A stretch of DNA of 64,000 nt from contig REGP01000002.1 in the NCBI GenBank assembly GCA_004134995.1, positions 682,001 to 746,000 of the forward strand, read 5' to 3'. Source of the stretch: Oxalobacteraceae bacterium CAVE-383 (GTDB lineage: Bacteria > Pseudomonadota > Gammaproteobacteria > Burkholderiales > Burkholderiaceae_D). Shown in pieces: positions 48,535 to 58,090 of the stretch; position 1 is the first letter of the stretch, and every line of letters starts with the position of its first letter. The notes beneath the pieces are model-generated. The model was not told the origin of the DNA, searched no databases, and worked only from the letters and a program-made list of their open reading frames with translations. The position numbers and the translations under genes were made by a program.

Positions 48535-49254
48535 TCACTGCGCAGCCGGCGCCGCCGGATCGGTCAGCACCGCATCGCGCTTTTCCAACAGGTGCCGATG
48601 CAGAACCTCGGCCAGGCGCTTGCCGTCGCGCGCTTCCAGCGCCTTGATCATTTCCTCGTGGTCATGCGCGGCCCGGTCCCATTTGTCTTGATGGAAATTG
48701 GAGCGGAAACGCAGCGCCTGCAGACGCCTGTTCAAGGTGAGATAGGTTTGATGCAGCACCGTATTGCGGGCGGCTTCATTGATCTTGTTATGGATAGCGT
48801 GGTTGCGGCTGTAATACCCGGGCAGGTCGTTTTGCGCCTTGCAGGCCAGCATCGCATAGTGGAGCGCCTTGATTTCCGCCAGTTCCAGCGGCGTGATGCG
48901 CTCGCAAGCCAGCTCGCCGGACATCGCTTCGAGTCCGCTCATCAGTTCGAAGGTTTCCCAGATTTCGGTATCCGACATCTTGGAGACCGATGCGCCGCGA
49001 TTGGGCGCTATTTCAATCAGGCCTTCGGCCGCCAGCACTTTCAGCGCTTCCCGCAACGGCGTGCGGGAGATCCCGAGCGTTTCGCATAACTCGCGTTCGT
49101 TTAATTTGGTCCCGGGCGCCAGGACCGCTTCGACGATCAAATTGCGCAGGTGCTCGACCACCGTATCGTGAAGCCTGGGACGTTCAAGCTTCGATATCGG
49201 GGTACCCGCAGGCGATTCCAATGGTTCGATCTGCCCAAATTGTGCATTTTGCAT
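48535..49254 (-). CDS. GntR-family regulator with FCD domain
   Basis: A 239-residue regulator. The winged-helix domain (about 27-95) has LNERELCETLGISRTPLREALKVLAAEGL. The C-terminal FCD ligand domain (about 100-225) has metal-site candidates in NHAIHNKI and DHEEMIKAL. The gene is divergent from the catabolic cluster at 49427-58010 across a 172-bp AT-rich gap and probably represses it until a carboxylic-acid inducer binds. The inducer is unknown. Confidence 0.9.
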   Translation of the reverse strand: MQNAQFGQIEPLESPAGTPISKLERPRLHDTVVEHLRNLIVEAVLAPGTKLNERELCETLGISRTPLREALKVLAAEGLIEIAPNRGASVSKMSDTEIWETFELMSGLEAMSGELACERITPLELAEIKALHYAMLACKAQNDLPGYYSRNHAIHNKINEAARNTVLHQTYLTLNRRLQALRFRSNFHQDKWDRAAHDHEEMIKALEARDGKRLAEVLHRHLLEKRDAVLTDPAAPAAQ

Positions 49255-49346
49255 TCAAATTCCTTGAGTTTTGGTTATTTTAGCATCGAGCCGCCTTTTT
49301 TCAGATATCTGGCACACCCCATTTTAAAAAGGTCTATGCGGGAATT

Positions 49347-49362
49347 AAAAAGTATACGTTTT
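49347..49362. promoter_or_regulatory. Candidate GntR operator in the divergent gap
   Basis: A near-perfect palindrome centred on GTATAC (four to five A on the left, four T on the right), midway between the GntR gene and the aminotransferase gene. A second looser dyad lies near 49384-49412. FCD regulators bind short AT-flanked dyads of this kind; the assignment is tentative. Confidence 0.4.
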
Positions 49363-49426
49363 CATTTTACTCTGTTAAATTATTTTGTATTCAAAATTCA
49401 AAAATACCAAACTAACGGAGAAATCG

Positions 49427-50632
49427 ATGCTTAAATTGGATTTTCATCCCGCAGGCCGCCATTTTCTGCAAATCCCTGGACCGAGTCCTGTTCCGGACCG
49501 TATTTTGCGGGCCATCAGTTATCCGACCATCGATCATCGCGGTCCCGAATTCGGCGCCTTGGGCCTGCAGGTGCTGGCCGGCATTAAAAAAATCTTCAAA
49601 ACCGAACAGCCTGTCATCATTTATCCGGCCTCGGGTACCGGCGCGTGGGAAGCCGCGCTCGCCAATACCTTGAGTCCCGGCGATACCGTTTTAATGTATG
49701 AGACCGGCCACTTCGCGACTTTGTGGAAAAAAATGGCCGAGGCTTTGGGTTTGACGCCGGAGTTTATCGGATTGCCCGGCATCGAAGGCTGGCGCCGGGG
49801 TGTAGATGCAGGCATGGTGGAGGAGCGTTTGCGCAAGGACGCGCAGCATGCGATCAAGGCGGTTTGCGTGGTGCATAACGAAACTTCGACCGGTGTGACT
49901 TCCGATATCGCCGCGGTGCGCAAGGCGATCGACGCGGCGGGTCATCCGGCATTGCTGATGGTCGATACGATTTCCGGTTTGGCGTCGGCCGATTACCGTC
50001 ACGATGAATGGGGCGTCGACGTCACCGTGTCGGGGTCGCAAAAGGGATTGATGCTGCCGCCCGGCATCAGCTTCAACGCCGTGTCGAAGAAAGCGCTCGA
50101 GGCCGCAAAAACGGCGAAACTGCCGAAGGCTTTCTGGGCCTGGGACGAAATCATCGAAATGAATGCGGCCGGCTACTGGCCATACACGCCGAATACCAAT
50201 TTGTTATACGGCCTGTCCGAAGCGCTGGAAATGATCATGGAAGAGGGGCTGGACAAGGTATTCGCACGGCACCAGCGGCTGGCGAAGGCATGCCGCGCGG
50301 CGGTCCATGCCTGGGGCCTGGAGGTGCAATGCATCGATCCGGCTGTTTATTCTCCGGTACTGACCGGCGTGATGATGCCGCCCGGATTCGACGCCGACGC
50401 GATCCGTAAAATCATTTATGACAATTTCAATATGTCCTTGGGAACCGGGCTGGGGAAAATGAAAGGCGGCATGTTCCGCATCGGCCATCTGGGCGAAGCC
50501 AACGACTTGTCGCTGATGGCCACGCTTGCCGGTTGTGAAATGGGTTTGAAATTGGCCGGCGTTCCTCTTGCCGGCAGCGGCGTGGCGGCGGCGATGAATG
50601 AACTGACTGCCGGCAAGAGAAGCCGGGATTAA
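49427..50632 (+). CDS. Class V aminotransferase, serine-glyoxylate type
   Basis: A 401-residue PLP enzyme. PLP-binding K206 (VSGSQKGLMLPPG) and D180 (LLMVDTISGLA) are present, and the N-terminal PGPSPVPDRILRA is typical of the alanine/serine-glyoxylate aminotransferase group. It probably moves an amino group onto glyoxylate or a similar oxoacid. The start is fixed by ACGGAG before the ATG at 49427. First gene of the GntR-controlled cluster. Confidence 0.85.
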   Translation: MLKLDFHPAGRHFLQIPGPSPVPDRILRAISYPTIDHRGPEFGALGLQVLAGIKKIFKTEQPVIIYPASGTGAWEAALANTLSPGDTVLMYETGHFATLWKKMAEALGLTPEFIGLPGIEGWRRGVDAGMVEERLRKDAQHAIKAVCVVHNETSTGVTSDIAAVRKAIDAAGHPALLMVDTISGLASADYRHDEWGVDVTVSGSQKGLMLPPGISFNAVSKKALEAAKTAKLPKAFWAWDEIIEMNAAGYWPYTPNTNLLYGLSEALEMIMEEGLDKVFARHQRLAKACRAAVHAWGLEVQCIDPAVYSPVLTGVMMPPGFDADAIRKIIYDNFNMSLGTGLGKMKGGMFRIGHLGEANDLSLMATLAGCEMGLKLAGVPLAGSGVAAAMNELTAGKRSRD

Positions 50633-50655
50633 GCAATCGCAAAAACAGGACATTC

Positions 50656-51420
50656 ATGGACTCTTCGACATCCGCCCACGACGCCTTGGCAAGACTGTTC
50701 AGCAAGGCCTACGATTCTTCTTCAACCGCGGAGGTGCCGCCGGCATTGGCGCCGGCCAATGCCGACGACGCCTATGCAGTCCAGCAACGTTTCCTCGAAA
50801 TCAACAAGTCGCGCATCGGGGGCTGGAAGGTCGGTTCGAAATCCGTCGACGGCCCTGTCCAGGGGGCGGCCTTGCCGCAGCGCGGAATATTGCGGCCGGG
50901 CGCAGCGGTGCAGCGCAGCAACTATCCCGTACTGGGGCTGGAGCTTGAGATCGCGTTTTGTTTCGATCGCGACTTCATGCCGCGCGCTTCGGCGATAGCC
51001 GAAGAAGAGGTCATGCAAAGCATCGGCACGATGGGCGCGTCCATCGAGATTGTCGCCAGCCGCATTGCAGGCTGGCCCAAGGCGCCGCCGTTGGCGCAAC
51101 TGGCGGATTTGCAAAATCACGGCGCGCTCATTGTCGGCGATTTCATCGACTATCGAGACGACTTCCCGTTTCAGAATCCCATGGCGCACCTGGCCTTCGA
51201 CGGCGGCGCCATTTTTGACGGCGCCGGCGCCAATCCGGCGGGCGATCCGCGCCGCCTGCTGTGCTGGGTGGTCAATCACTGCAGCCGGCGCGGCATTGCG
51301 CTTCCCGCCGGCACGGTCGTGACGGGCGGGTCGTATACCGGGGTGTATTTTGCGGAAAAGGACGGCATCGTCGCAGGCCGGATCGCGGGCCTGCCGCCTA
51401 TCTATTTCGAATTGCGTTGA
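50656..51420 (+). CDS. 2-oxopent-4-enoate hydratase-type protein (FAH superfamily)
   Basis: A 254-residue protein similar to MhpD/2-keto-4-pentenoate hydratases, seen in IGGWKVGSKS, LGLELEIAFCFDRDF with the metal-binding Glu pair, LADLQNHGALIVGD and GTVVTGGSYTGVYF. It lies 23 nt after the aminotransferase gene. In an aromatic meta-cleavage operon it would hydrate an oxodienoate, but no ring-cleavage gene is present here, so the reaction is open. Confidence 0.82.
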   Translation: MDSSTSAHDALARLFSKAYDSSSTAEVPPALAPANADDAYAVQQRFLEINKSRIGGWKVGSKSVDGPVQGAALPQRGILRPGAAVQRSNYPVLGLELEIAFCFDRDFMPRASAIAEEEVMQSIGTMGASIEIVASRIAGWPKAPPLAQLADLQNHGALIVGDFIDYRDDFPFQNPMAHLAFDGGAIFDGAGANPAGDPRRLLCWVVNHCSRRGIALPAGTVVTGGSYTGVYFAEKDGIVAGRIAGLPPIYFELR

Positions 51421-51478
51421 GCCGGAAAGCATTGTCCGAGTCTGCTTCCGTCGATCACCATTTAAAGCGAGGCATCCC

Positions 51479-54472
51479 ATGTCGTTCAAGCCCATACACT
51501 TGCTTCCATCGAACGGCAGCGCGAGGATGCCGCTTGAAGATCGCTTGCGCAGGGAACTCAAAGGCGATGTGCTTTTCAGCCGGGCCGATCGCGGTCGTTA
51601 TGCGACGGATGCATCGATTTACCAAATCATGCCGATCGGCATCGTGGCGCCGCGCGACCAGGACGATCTGGCGCTGGCGCTCGATATCGCCCGCGCCGGC
51701 CGGACCCCGATCCTGGCGCGCGGCGCGGGAAGCAGCCAGTGCGGCCAGACGGTCGGGGCGGCGCTGGTCATCGACAACAGCAAATGGCTCAACAAGATCG
51801 TCGATTTCGATCCGCTCGCACGGACTGTCACTGTCGAGCCGGGGCTCGTGCTCGACACCCTGAACGCATGGCTGAAGCCGCACGGCTTGTGGTTTCCCGT
51901 CGATGTATCGACGTCCGCGCAATGCACCATCGGCGGCATGGCGGGCAATAACTCCTGCGGTTCCCGGTCGATCGAATACGGCAACATGGTTCATAACGTG
52001 CTGGCCATCGACGCCATCCTTGAAGACGGCACGCAAGGCCGCTTCGGCCGGCTCGATGAAATGAATGAAACCCCCGGCGCGCCGCTGGCCGGCATTATCG
52101 GCGGCTTGCGGCGCATCGCGCTGCGCGAGCGCGCCGAGATTGCCGAGCGCATCCCGAAGGTATTGCGCCGCGTGGCCGGCTACAACATCGACCTCTTCGA
52201 TTGCCAAAACCCGCGCAGTTATACGGATGACGGCGTCGCCAATCTGTCGCACATTCTGGTCGGTTCCGAAGGCACGCTCGCGTACAGCCGCCAGATCAAG
52301 CTGGCGCTGGCGCCGCTGCCGGAACACAAGGTATTGGGCGTGATCAGTTTTCCGTCCTTGTACAAGGCGATGGACCTGACGCAGCACATTGTCAAGCTGG
52401 GACCGACGGCGGTGGAGCTGGTCGATCGCACGATGATCGATCTGGCGATCGGCAATCCGGCGTTCCGCAATGTGATCGAAAAGGCCCTGATCGGCCATCC
52501 CGAAGCCATTCTGCTGGTTGAATTCGCCGGCCAGGACCTGGACCTGCAACTGCAAAAACTGGCGCGGCTGGATGAATTGATGGGCGATCTGCAACTGCCC
52601 GGCTGCGTGATGAAGATGCCGCAGCCCGCCGAACAAAAGGCTTTGTGGGACGTCCGCAAAGCCGGCCTGAACATCATGATGAGCATGAAAGGAGACGGCA
52701 AGCCGGTATCGTTCATCGAAGACTGCGCGGTGCCGCTGGCGCATCTGGCGGAATACACCAGCCAGCTGACCGAGGTATTCCGTCAATTCGGCACCGCCGG
52801 CACCTGGTATGCGCATGCCAGCGTCGGCACGCTGCATGTGCGTCCGATCCTCGACATGCGGCGCGGCGGCGCGAAGGACATGCGGGCAATCGCGGAAGCG
52901 GCCGCCGCGCTGGTGCGGAAATACAAGGGCGCCTTCTCCGGCGAACATGGCGACGGCTTGTGCCGCGGCGAATGGGTGGCATGGCAGTACGGCCCGAAAA
53001 TCAATGCCGCGTTTGCGGAAATCAAGAATCTGTTCGATCCTGCCAACCGCCTCAGTCCCGACCGCATCGTGCGGCCGCCGAAAATGGACGACGCCGCCAA
53101 TTTCCGGTTCGCGCCGGGATATCGCGAGCTGCCGTACACCCCTTTGCTCGACTGGTCCGCATGGAACGTCAAGCGCAATCCGATGACGGGGGAAGAAACC
53201 ACGCCGGGCACAGGGGACGACCGCACCGGCGGTTTGGCGAAACTGGTTGAAATGTGCAACAACAACGGGCATTGCCGCAAGTTCGATGCCGACACCATGT
53301 GCCCGAGCTATCGGATCACCCGGGACGAAAAGCACGTCACGCGAGGCCGCGCCAATACGCTGCGCCTGGCCTTGTCTGGCCAGTTGGGCAGCGATGGGCT
53401 GGCAAGCGATGAAGTCAAGGATGTGCTGGATCTGTGCGTATCGTGCAAGGGATGCAAGCGCGATTGCCCCACCGGCGTCGATATGGCGAAAATAAAAATC
53501 GAGGCGCGCGCCGCCAGAGCCGGCAAGCACGGCATCGGCTTGCGCGACCGGCTGGTTGCCTTCATGCCGCGCTATGCCCCCTATGCCGGCGCCGTGGGCG
53601 GCATGCTGGCGCTGGCCGAGCGCATTCCTTTGCTCGGCAATGGGGTAAAGCGGCTGATCGGATTTGCGCCGCGGCGATCGTTGCCCCGTTTTCGCAGCGC
53701 TTTCCTGGCCGGCGCCAAGACCGTGGCCGGAACCGACCGCGAGGTGATGCTGTTCGTCGACACCTTCAACAATTACATGGAGCCGGAAAATGCGCGCGCG
53801 GCGCAGGCAGTGCTCACGGCTGCCGGCTATACGGTGCATTTCAACACGGTGCGCGGCGAGCGGCCCCTGTGTTGCGGAAGAACCTATCTGTCGGCAGGGC
53901 TGGTCGAGCAGGCCAAGGCGGAAGCGAAACGCACGCTGGAGGCGCTGATGCCGTTCGTGGACAAAGGCATTCCCATCGTGGGCCTGGAGCCTTCCTGCAT
54001 GCTGACCTTGCGCGACGAATTTCTCCAATACGGCTACGGCAGCCAGGCCAAGGCGCTGGCGCAGTCATCTTATCTGTTCGAAGAGTTTCTGGTGAAAGAA
54101 AAGAATGCGGGCAATCTCCGGCTTTCGCTGAAGCCCCTTCAGTACGGCAAGATACTGCTGCATGGACATTGCCACCAGAAGGCCTTCAATGCGTTCACGC
54201 CGGTACAGACGGTCCTGAAGTGGATTCCCGGGGCCGAGGTATCCACGATCGACTCGTCGTGCTGCGGCATGGCGGGAAGTTTCGGCTACGAGCGCGAACA
54301 CTACCAAGCATCCATTGCGATGGCCGAACAATCCTTGTTGCCGGCAGTGCGTAAAGCCGGGATGGAAAACATCGTCGTTGCGGACGGCACCAGTTGCCGG
54401 CAGCAGATCCAGGACGGTGCGCAACGGCAAGCGTTGCATGTGGCGCGCGTACTGGCTGCGTCGCTGAGCTGA
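51479..54472 (+). CDS. YdiJ-like FAD/4Fe-4S D-2-hydroxyacid dehydrogenase
   Basis: A 997-residue fusion, as in E. coli YdiJ (1018 residues). The FAD-binding domain (about 45-220) has ILARGAGSSQCGQTV. The FAD-oxidase C domain (about 250-535) has ASVGTLHVRP and GAFSGEHGDG. Two 4Fe-4S sites follow near 595-680 (CNNNGHCRKF and CVSCKGCKRDCP), and two CCG redox domains occupy the C-terminal third (PLCCGRTYLS, SSCCGMAGSFGY). YdiJ-type enzymes oxidise D-2-hydroxyglutarate and related acids into the quinone pool. The long upstream open frame was rejected; GCGAGG precedes the ATG. Confidence 0.88.
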   Translation: MSFKPIHLLPSNGSARMPLEDRLRRELKGDVLFSRADRGRYATDASIYQIMPIGIVAPRDQDDLALALDIARAGRTPILARGAGSSQCGQTVGAALVIDNSKWLNKIVDFDPLARTVTVEPGLVLDTLNAWLKPHGLWFPVDVSTSAQCTIGGMAGNNSCGSRSIEYGNMVHNVLAIDAILEDGTQGRFGRLDEMNETPGAPLAGIIGGLRRIALRERAEIAERIPKVLRRVAGYNIDLFDCQNPRSYTDDGVANLSHILVGSEGTLAYSRQIKLALAPLPEHKVLGVISFPSLYKAMDLTQHIVKLGPTAVELVDRTMIDLAIGNPAFRNVIEKALIGHPEAILLVEFAGQDLDLQLQKLARLDELMGDLQLPGCVMKMPQPAEQKALWDVRKAGLNIMMSMKGDGKPVSFIEDCAVPLAHLAEYTSQLTEVFRQFGTAGTWYAHASVGTLHVRPILDMRRGGAKDMRAIAEAAAALVRKYKGAFSGEHGDGLCRGEWVAWQYGPKINAAFAEIKNLFDPANRLSPDRIVRPPKMDDAANFRFAPGYRELPYTPLLDWSAWNVKRNPMTGEETTPGTGDDRTGGLAKLVEMCNNNGHCRKFDADTMCPSYRITRDEKHVTRGRANTLRLALSGQLGSDGLASDEVKDVLDLCVSCKGCKRDCPTGVDMAKIKIEARAARAGKHGIGLRDRLVAFMPRYAPYAGAVGGMLALAERIPLLGNGVKRLIGFAPRRSLPRFRSAFLAGAKTVAGTDREVMLFVDTFNNYMEPENARAAQAVLTAAGYTVHFNTVRGERPLCCGRTYLSAGLVEQAKAEAKRTLEALMPFVDKGIPIVGLEPSCMLTLRDEFLQYGYGSQAKALAQSSYLFEEFLVKEKNAGNLRLSLKPLQYGKILLHGHCHQKAFNAFTPVQTVLKWIPGAEVSTIDSSCCGMAGSFGYEREHYQASIAMAEQSLLPAVRKAGMENIVVADGTSCRQQIQDGAQRQALHVARVLAASLS

Positions 54473-54532
54473 AGGTATCTCGTTTTACGTTATCGCTTTA
54501 TGTTATCGATTTATCGAAAGGAGACTTTGCGC

Positions 54533-55309
54533 ATGAGCACCGGACACGTCCATCTAAGCATCAACGATCACGTCGCCGCGATCCTGATCGATCGCCGGGA
54601 AGCGCGCAATGCCATGACCTGGTCCATGTATGACGCCTTGGGAAAGGCCTGCACCGACATTGCCGGCAATCCGCGCATTCGCGTCGCCACCATTCGCGGC
54701 GCCGGCGGCGAGGCGTTTGTCGCAGGCACCGACATCGAACAGTTTCGTGCCTTTAACGGCGGAGAAGACGGCATCCGCTATGAAGAAACCATAGACGCGA
54801 TGATCGCGCAGATCGAACGGCTGCCGATGCCGACGCTGGCCATCGTGGAAGGCTGGGCGGTGGGTGGGGGCCTGGCGATTTCGGCCGCCTGCGATTTCCG
54901 CATCGCCACGCCGAGCGCGTCGTTTGGCGTGCCGATCGCCAGGACCCTGGGTAATTGCCTGTCCATGGCCAACAGCGCCCGCCTGCTCGCCGCGTTCGGT
55001 CCGGCGCGCCTGAAGAAAATGCTGCTGCTGGCGGAAAACATCGATGCGCGGGAAGCCAGGGAATGCGGATTCGTTCTGGAGATTGCCGAGGCGGCCGCGC
55101 TGGAGGAAAGAGCCGCTGCGATATGCGCCAGGCTCGCCCGGCAGGCGCCGGCCACGATGCGCGCATCGAAGGAAGCGATCCGGCGCCTGATCAGCGACGG
55201 CTTGCCGGATGGCGACGATCTGGTGCGGCTGTGCTACGGCAGCCGCGATTTCAAGATCGGCGTGGAAGCGTTCATGGAAAAAAAACGTCCGGCCTGGACC
55301 GGTGCGTGA
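54533..55309 (+). CDS. Crotonase-superfamily protein lacking both hydratase glutamates
   Basis: A 258-residue crotonase-fold protein. The oxyanion hole is kept (EAFVAGTDIEQF and GWAVGGGLAIS). By alignment the two catalytic Glu of enoyl-CoA hydratase (rat E144 and E164) are A115 and I135 here, so simple hydration is unlikely. Isomerase, hydrolase, decarboxylase or lyase chemistry on a CoA ester is possible. AAAGGAGA precedes the ATG at 54533. It lies between the dehydrogenase and CoA-transferase genes. Confidence 0.83.
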   Translation: MSTGHVHLSINDHVAAILIDRREARNAMTWSMYDALGKACTDIAGNPRIRVATIRGAGGEAFVAGTDIEQFRAFNGGEDGIRYEETIDAMIAQIERLPMPTLAIVEGWAVGGGLAISAACDFRIATPSASFGVPIARTLGNCLSMANSARLLAAFGPARLKKMLLLAENIDAREARECGFVLEIAEAAALEERAAAICARLARQAPATMRASKEAIRRLISDGLPDGDDLVRLCYGSRDFKIGVEAFMEKKRPAWTGA

Positions 55310-55364
55310 GCTGTACGGCGGATCAATCCTTCATCGTCTGGCATAAGCATAAGGAGACAATAAA

Positions 55365-56582
55365 ATGGCGGGACCACTCACAGGCATGCGCGTCATCGAA
55401 CTCACGCACATCATGTCCGGGCCGATTTGCGGCATGATGCTGGCCGATATGGGGGCCGACGTCATCAAGGTGGAAAAGACGCCGGACGGCGACGATTCGC
55501 GGCGCTTTGCCCCCATTCTGGCATGCGGCGAATCGGCGTCGTTCATGATCGTCAACCGCAACAAGCGCGGCATCGGGTTGAATCTTAAAACCGAGGGCGG
55601 CCGCGAGGTCCTGCTCAAGCTGCTGGCCGACGCCGATGCCGTGACCGAGAACTACCGCGCCGGCACCATGGAAAAATTCGGCCTGGGTTACGAGCGCTTG
55701 CGGCAAATCAATCCGGGTCTGATCTATTGCTCGATCTCTGGTTTCGGCCGTACCGGTCCGTATGCGGACAAGGGCGGCTTCGATCTGATCGCCCAAGGCA
55801 TGAGCGGCCTGATGAGCGTGACCGGCGAAGCAGGGCGCCCGCCGATCAAGGCCGGTTCGCCTGTCGCCGATATCAACGCCGGCATTCTGGCGGCGCTGGG
55901 CATCGCTGCCGCTTATGCGCAAAAGCTGCGTACCGGCCTGGGGCAGATCGTCGATACCTCGCTGTTCGAGGCGGGCCTGCAGCAAATGTACTGGCCGGCC
56001 GCGAATTATTTCGGCGACGGCACCATCCTGCCGAAAATGGGATCGGCGAATTCGACCAGCACCCCTTATCAGGCCTTTCCTTCCAAGGACGGCTGGATCA
56101 ATATCGGCGCGGCGAATCAGAACAATTACGAGCGTTTGCTGGAAGTGCTGCAGATGCCCGAACTCGCATCCGACCCGCGTTTCGCCGATAACACCGCGCG
56201 GATGCAAAACCGCGAAGCGCTGGTGCGCATATTGGCCGACCGGCTCATGACGCGCACCACGCAAGAATGGGTGGTCTTGTGCGATGCCGCAGGCTTGCCG
56301 GCCGGCGCGGTGCTGGAAATCCCGGAAGCGCTGACGCATCCGCAGGCCGTCGCGCGCGACATGATCGTGGAAACCGAACATCCGACGGCAGGCAGCGTCA
56401 AGAGCCTGGGTTTGCCGATCCGTTTTTCCGGCGGGCGCGACAATTCCCTGCGCGCCGCGCCTCTGCTCGGCCAGCACACCCATGAGGTGTTGCTTGAGCT
56501 GGGATATTCGGGACAGGAAATCGACAGGCTTACGGAAGAAAAGGCGGTGCTGATGCATGAAGCCGCGCAAGATGCGGTGTAG
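55365..56582 (+). CDS. CaiB/BaiF-type (class III) CoA-transferase
   Basis: A 405-residue family III CoA-transferase. The catalytic Asp is D169 (GSPVADINAG), the same number as in formyl-CoA transferase Frc. GMRVIELTHIMSGP and ISGFGRTGPYADKGGFD are standard blocks. It activates a carboxylic acid by taking CoA from another thioester. Formyl-CoA:oxalate activity cannot be claimed because no oxalyl-CoA decarboxylase is nearby. AAGGAGA precedes the ATG. Confidence 0.9.
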   Translation: MAGPLTGMRVIELTHIMSGPICGMMLADMGADVIKVEKTPDGDDSRRFAPILACGESASFMIVNRNKRGIGLNLKTEGGREVLLKLLADADAVTENYRAGTMEKFGLGYERLRQINPGLIYCSISGFGRTGPYADKGGFDLIAQGMSGLMSVTGEAGRPPIKAGSPVADINAGILAALGIAAAYAQKLRTGLGQIVDTSLFEAGLQQMYWPAANYFGDGTILPKMGSANSTSTPYQAFPSKDGWINIGAANQNNYERLLEVLQMPELASDPRFADNTARMQNREALVRILADRLMTRTTQEWVVLCDAAGLPAGAVLEIPEALTHPQAVARDMIVETEHPTAGSVKSLGLPIRFSGGRDNSLRAAPLLGQHTHEVLLELGYSGQEIDRLTEEKAVLMHEAAQDAV

Positions 56583-56726
56583 AGAAATGGTGTTATGCAA
56601 TAGGTAGTGAACTAAAAAAAGGGTAGGCGATGCAATACCTCCTCACGTCACAAAGATGACCGGAGACGCCTAAAAGGCAGCAATGCTTTCCAGCGACACG
56701 ACTATACATTTTGGAGACAACCAACC

Positions 56727-58010
56727 ATGAAACCCTTACGTTTTCGCGCGACCACCATCGTGCTGTTAATGCTGTGCCTGATGTACTTCATCACTTATCT
56801 CGATCGCGTCAACGTCAGTACGGCCGCGGCCGGATTCGGCAAGGACTTCAATCTTTCCAAGACCGAGATCGGCCTTGTCTTTTCCGCATTTGCTTATCCT
56901 TACCTGGTCTTCCAAATCATCGGCGGCTGGGTCAGCGACAAATTCGGCGCCAAGCGCACGCTGATTTACTGCGGCATTTTATGGGCTTGCGCGACGATTC
57001 TGACCGGCTTCGCCGGCGGCCTGGTCTCATTGCTGCTGGCGCGCCTGCTGCTGGGGCTGGGCGAAGGCGCCACGTTCCCCGCCGCAACCTCGGCGATGGC
57101 GCGTTGGATCCCGAAGGAAAGCCGGGGTTTCGCACAGGGCATCACGCATGCCTTTGCGCGCATCGGCAATGCGGTGGCGCCTCCGATTGTCGTGTTCATC
57201 ATGGTGCAATACGGATGGCGGGCTTCCTTCTATGTTTGCGGCGCGCTGAGCCTGGCGTGGATTTTAGTCTGGGCTTTCGTTTTTACCGAAGATCCCGCGC
57301 AACACCCGCGCATGACGGCAGAGGAACTGGCAGCCATGCCGCAGCAAAAAAAGATCAAGCCGCAGATCCCGTGGGGACCGCTGTTCAAGCGGATGCTGCC
57401 GGTCACCGTCGTGTATTTCTGTTACGGCTGGACGCTTTGGCTGTTCCTGAGCTGGATTCCGCAATACTTCTTGCATAGCTACGATCTGGACCTCAAAAAA
57501 TCCGCGATCTTCGCCGCCAGCGTCTTTTGCGCCGGCGTAGTCGGCGACACTCTGGGCGGCATCGTCAGCGACAAGCTGTTAAGGCGCACCGGCAATCTGA
57601 AGATATCCAGAAGCTACATGATCTCCCTGTGCATGCTGTTCACGCTTTTTTCGCTGCTGCCGCTGATGTTCACCCATAACGTTTACGTATCGATTCTGTG
57701 TCTCAGCTCCGGCTTCTTTTTTCTGGAAATGATGATCGGACCGATATGGGCCGTGCCGATGGACATTGCGCCGGAATTCGCCGGCACCGCAAGCGGCATG
57801 ATGAATACCGGTTCCGCGCTGGCGGCGATCATTTCGCCGGTATTTGGGGGATATCTGATCGATCGCTTCAACAACTGGGAATTGCCGTTCCTGGGCAGCA
57901 TCATCTTTCTGGCGATAGGCGTGCTGCTGGCTTTCCGCATGCAGCCGGAGACCAAATTTGAAGCGGCAGGCACAAGCCATGCGTCGGTGGCATCCAACGC
58001 CGGCGTGTAG
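56727..58010 (+). CDS. MFS transporter, anion:cation symporter type
   Basis: A 427-residue inner-membrane transporter with about 12 helices. The signature LDRVNVSTAA in helix 1 and GWVSDKFGAKRTLIYCGI in the 2-3 loop belong to the ACS group (galactonate, tartrate, phthalate and similar acids). It closes the cluster and probably imports its starting acid. The 144-bp gap before it suggests its own promoter or a processed leader. No terminator is seen until the hairpin at 58033. Confidence 0.88.
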   Translation: MKPLRFRATTIVLLMLCLMYFITYLDRVNVSTAAAGFGKDFNLSKTEIGLVFSAFAYPYLVFQIIGGWVSDKFGAKRTLIYCGILWACATILTGFAGGLVSLLLARLLLGLGEGATFPAATSAMARWIPKESRGFAQGITHAFARIGNAVAPPIVVFIMVQYGWRASFYVCGALSLAWILVWAFVFTEDPAQHPRMTAEELAAMPQQKKIKPQIPWGPLFKRMLPVTVVYFCYGWTLWLFLSWIPQYFLHSYDLDLKKSAIFAASVFCAGVVGDTLGGIVSDKLLRRTGNLKISRSYMISLCMLFTLFSLLPLMFTHNVYVSILCLSSGFFFLEMMIGPIWAVPMDIAPEFAGTASGMMNTGSALAAIISPVFGGYLIDRFNNWELPFLGSIIFLAIGVLLAFRMQPETKFEAAGTSHASVASNAGV

Positions 58011-58032
58011 AAACGTAAATATCGAAGGATGC

Positions 58033-58070
58033 GCCAAGCGCCCCCGCGCTCAACACGCAGGGGCCTTGGC
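58033..58070. terminator. Hairpin between convergent MFS and hydrolase genes
   Basis: GCCAAG/CTTGGC arms (58033-58038 and 58065-58070) continue inward through a GC-rich stem with two bulged bases. It lies in the 80-bp convergent gap. The T-run is weak on both sides. Confidence 0.45.
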
Positions 58071-58090
58071 TTCCTGCCAGGCGTCGAGTG

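Noticed and set aside
55365-56582. Formyl-CoA:oxalate CoA-transferase (oxalate breakdown)
   Set aside because: The catalytic Asp and fold fit the whole family III; no oxalyl-CoA decarboxylase or oxalate antiporter is adjacent, so the specific name is not supported.
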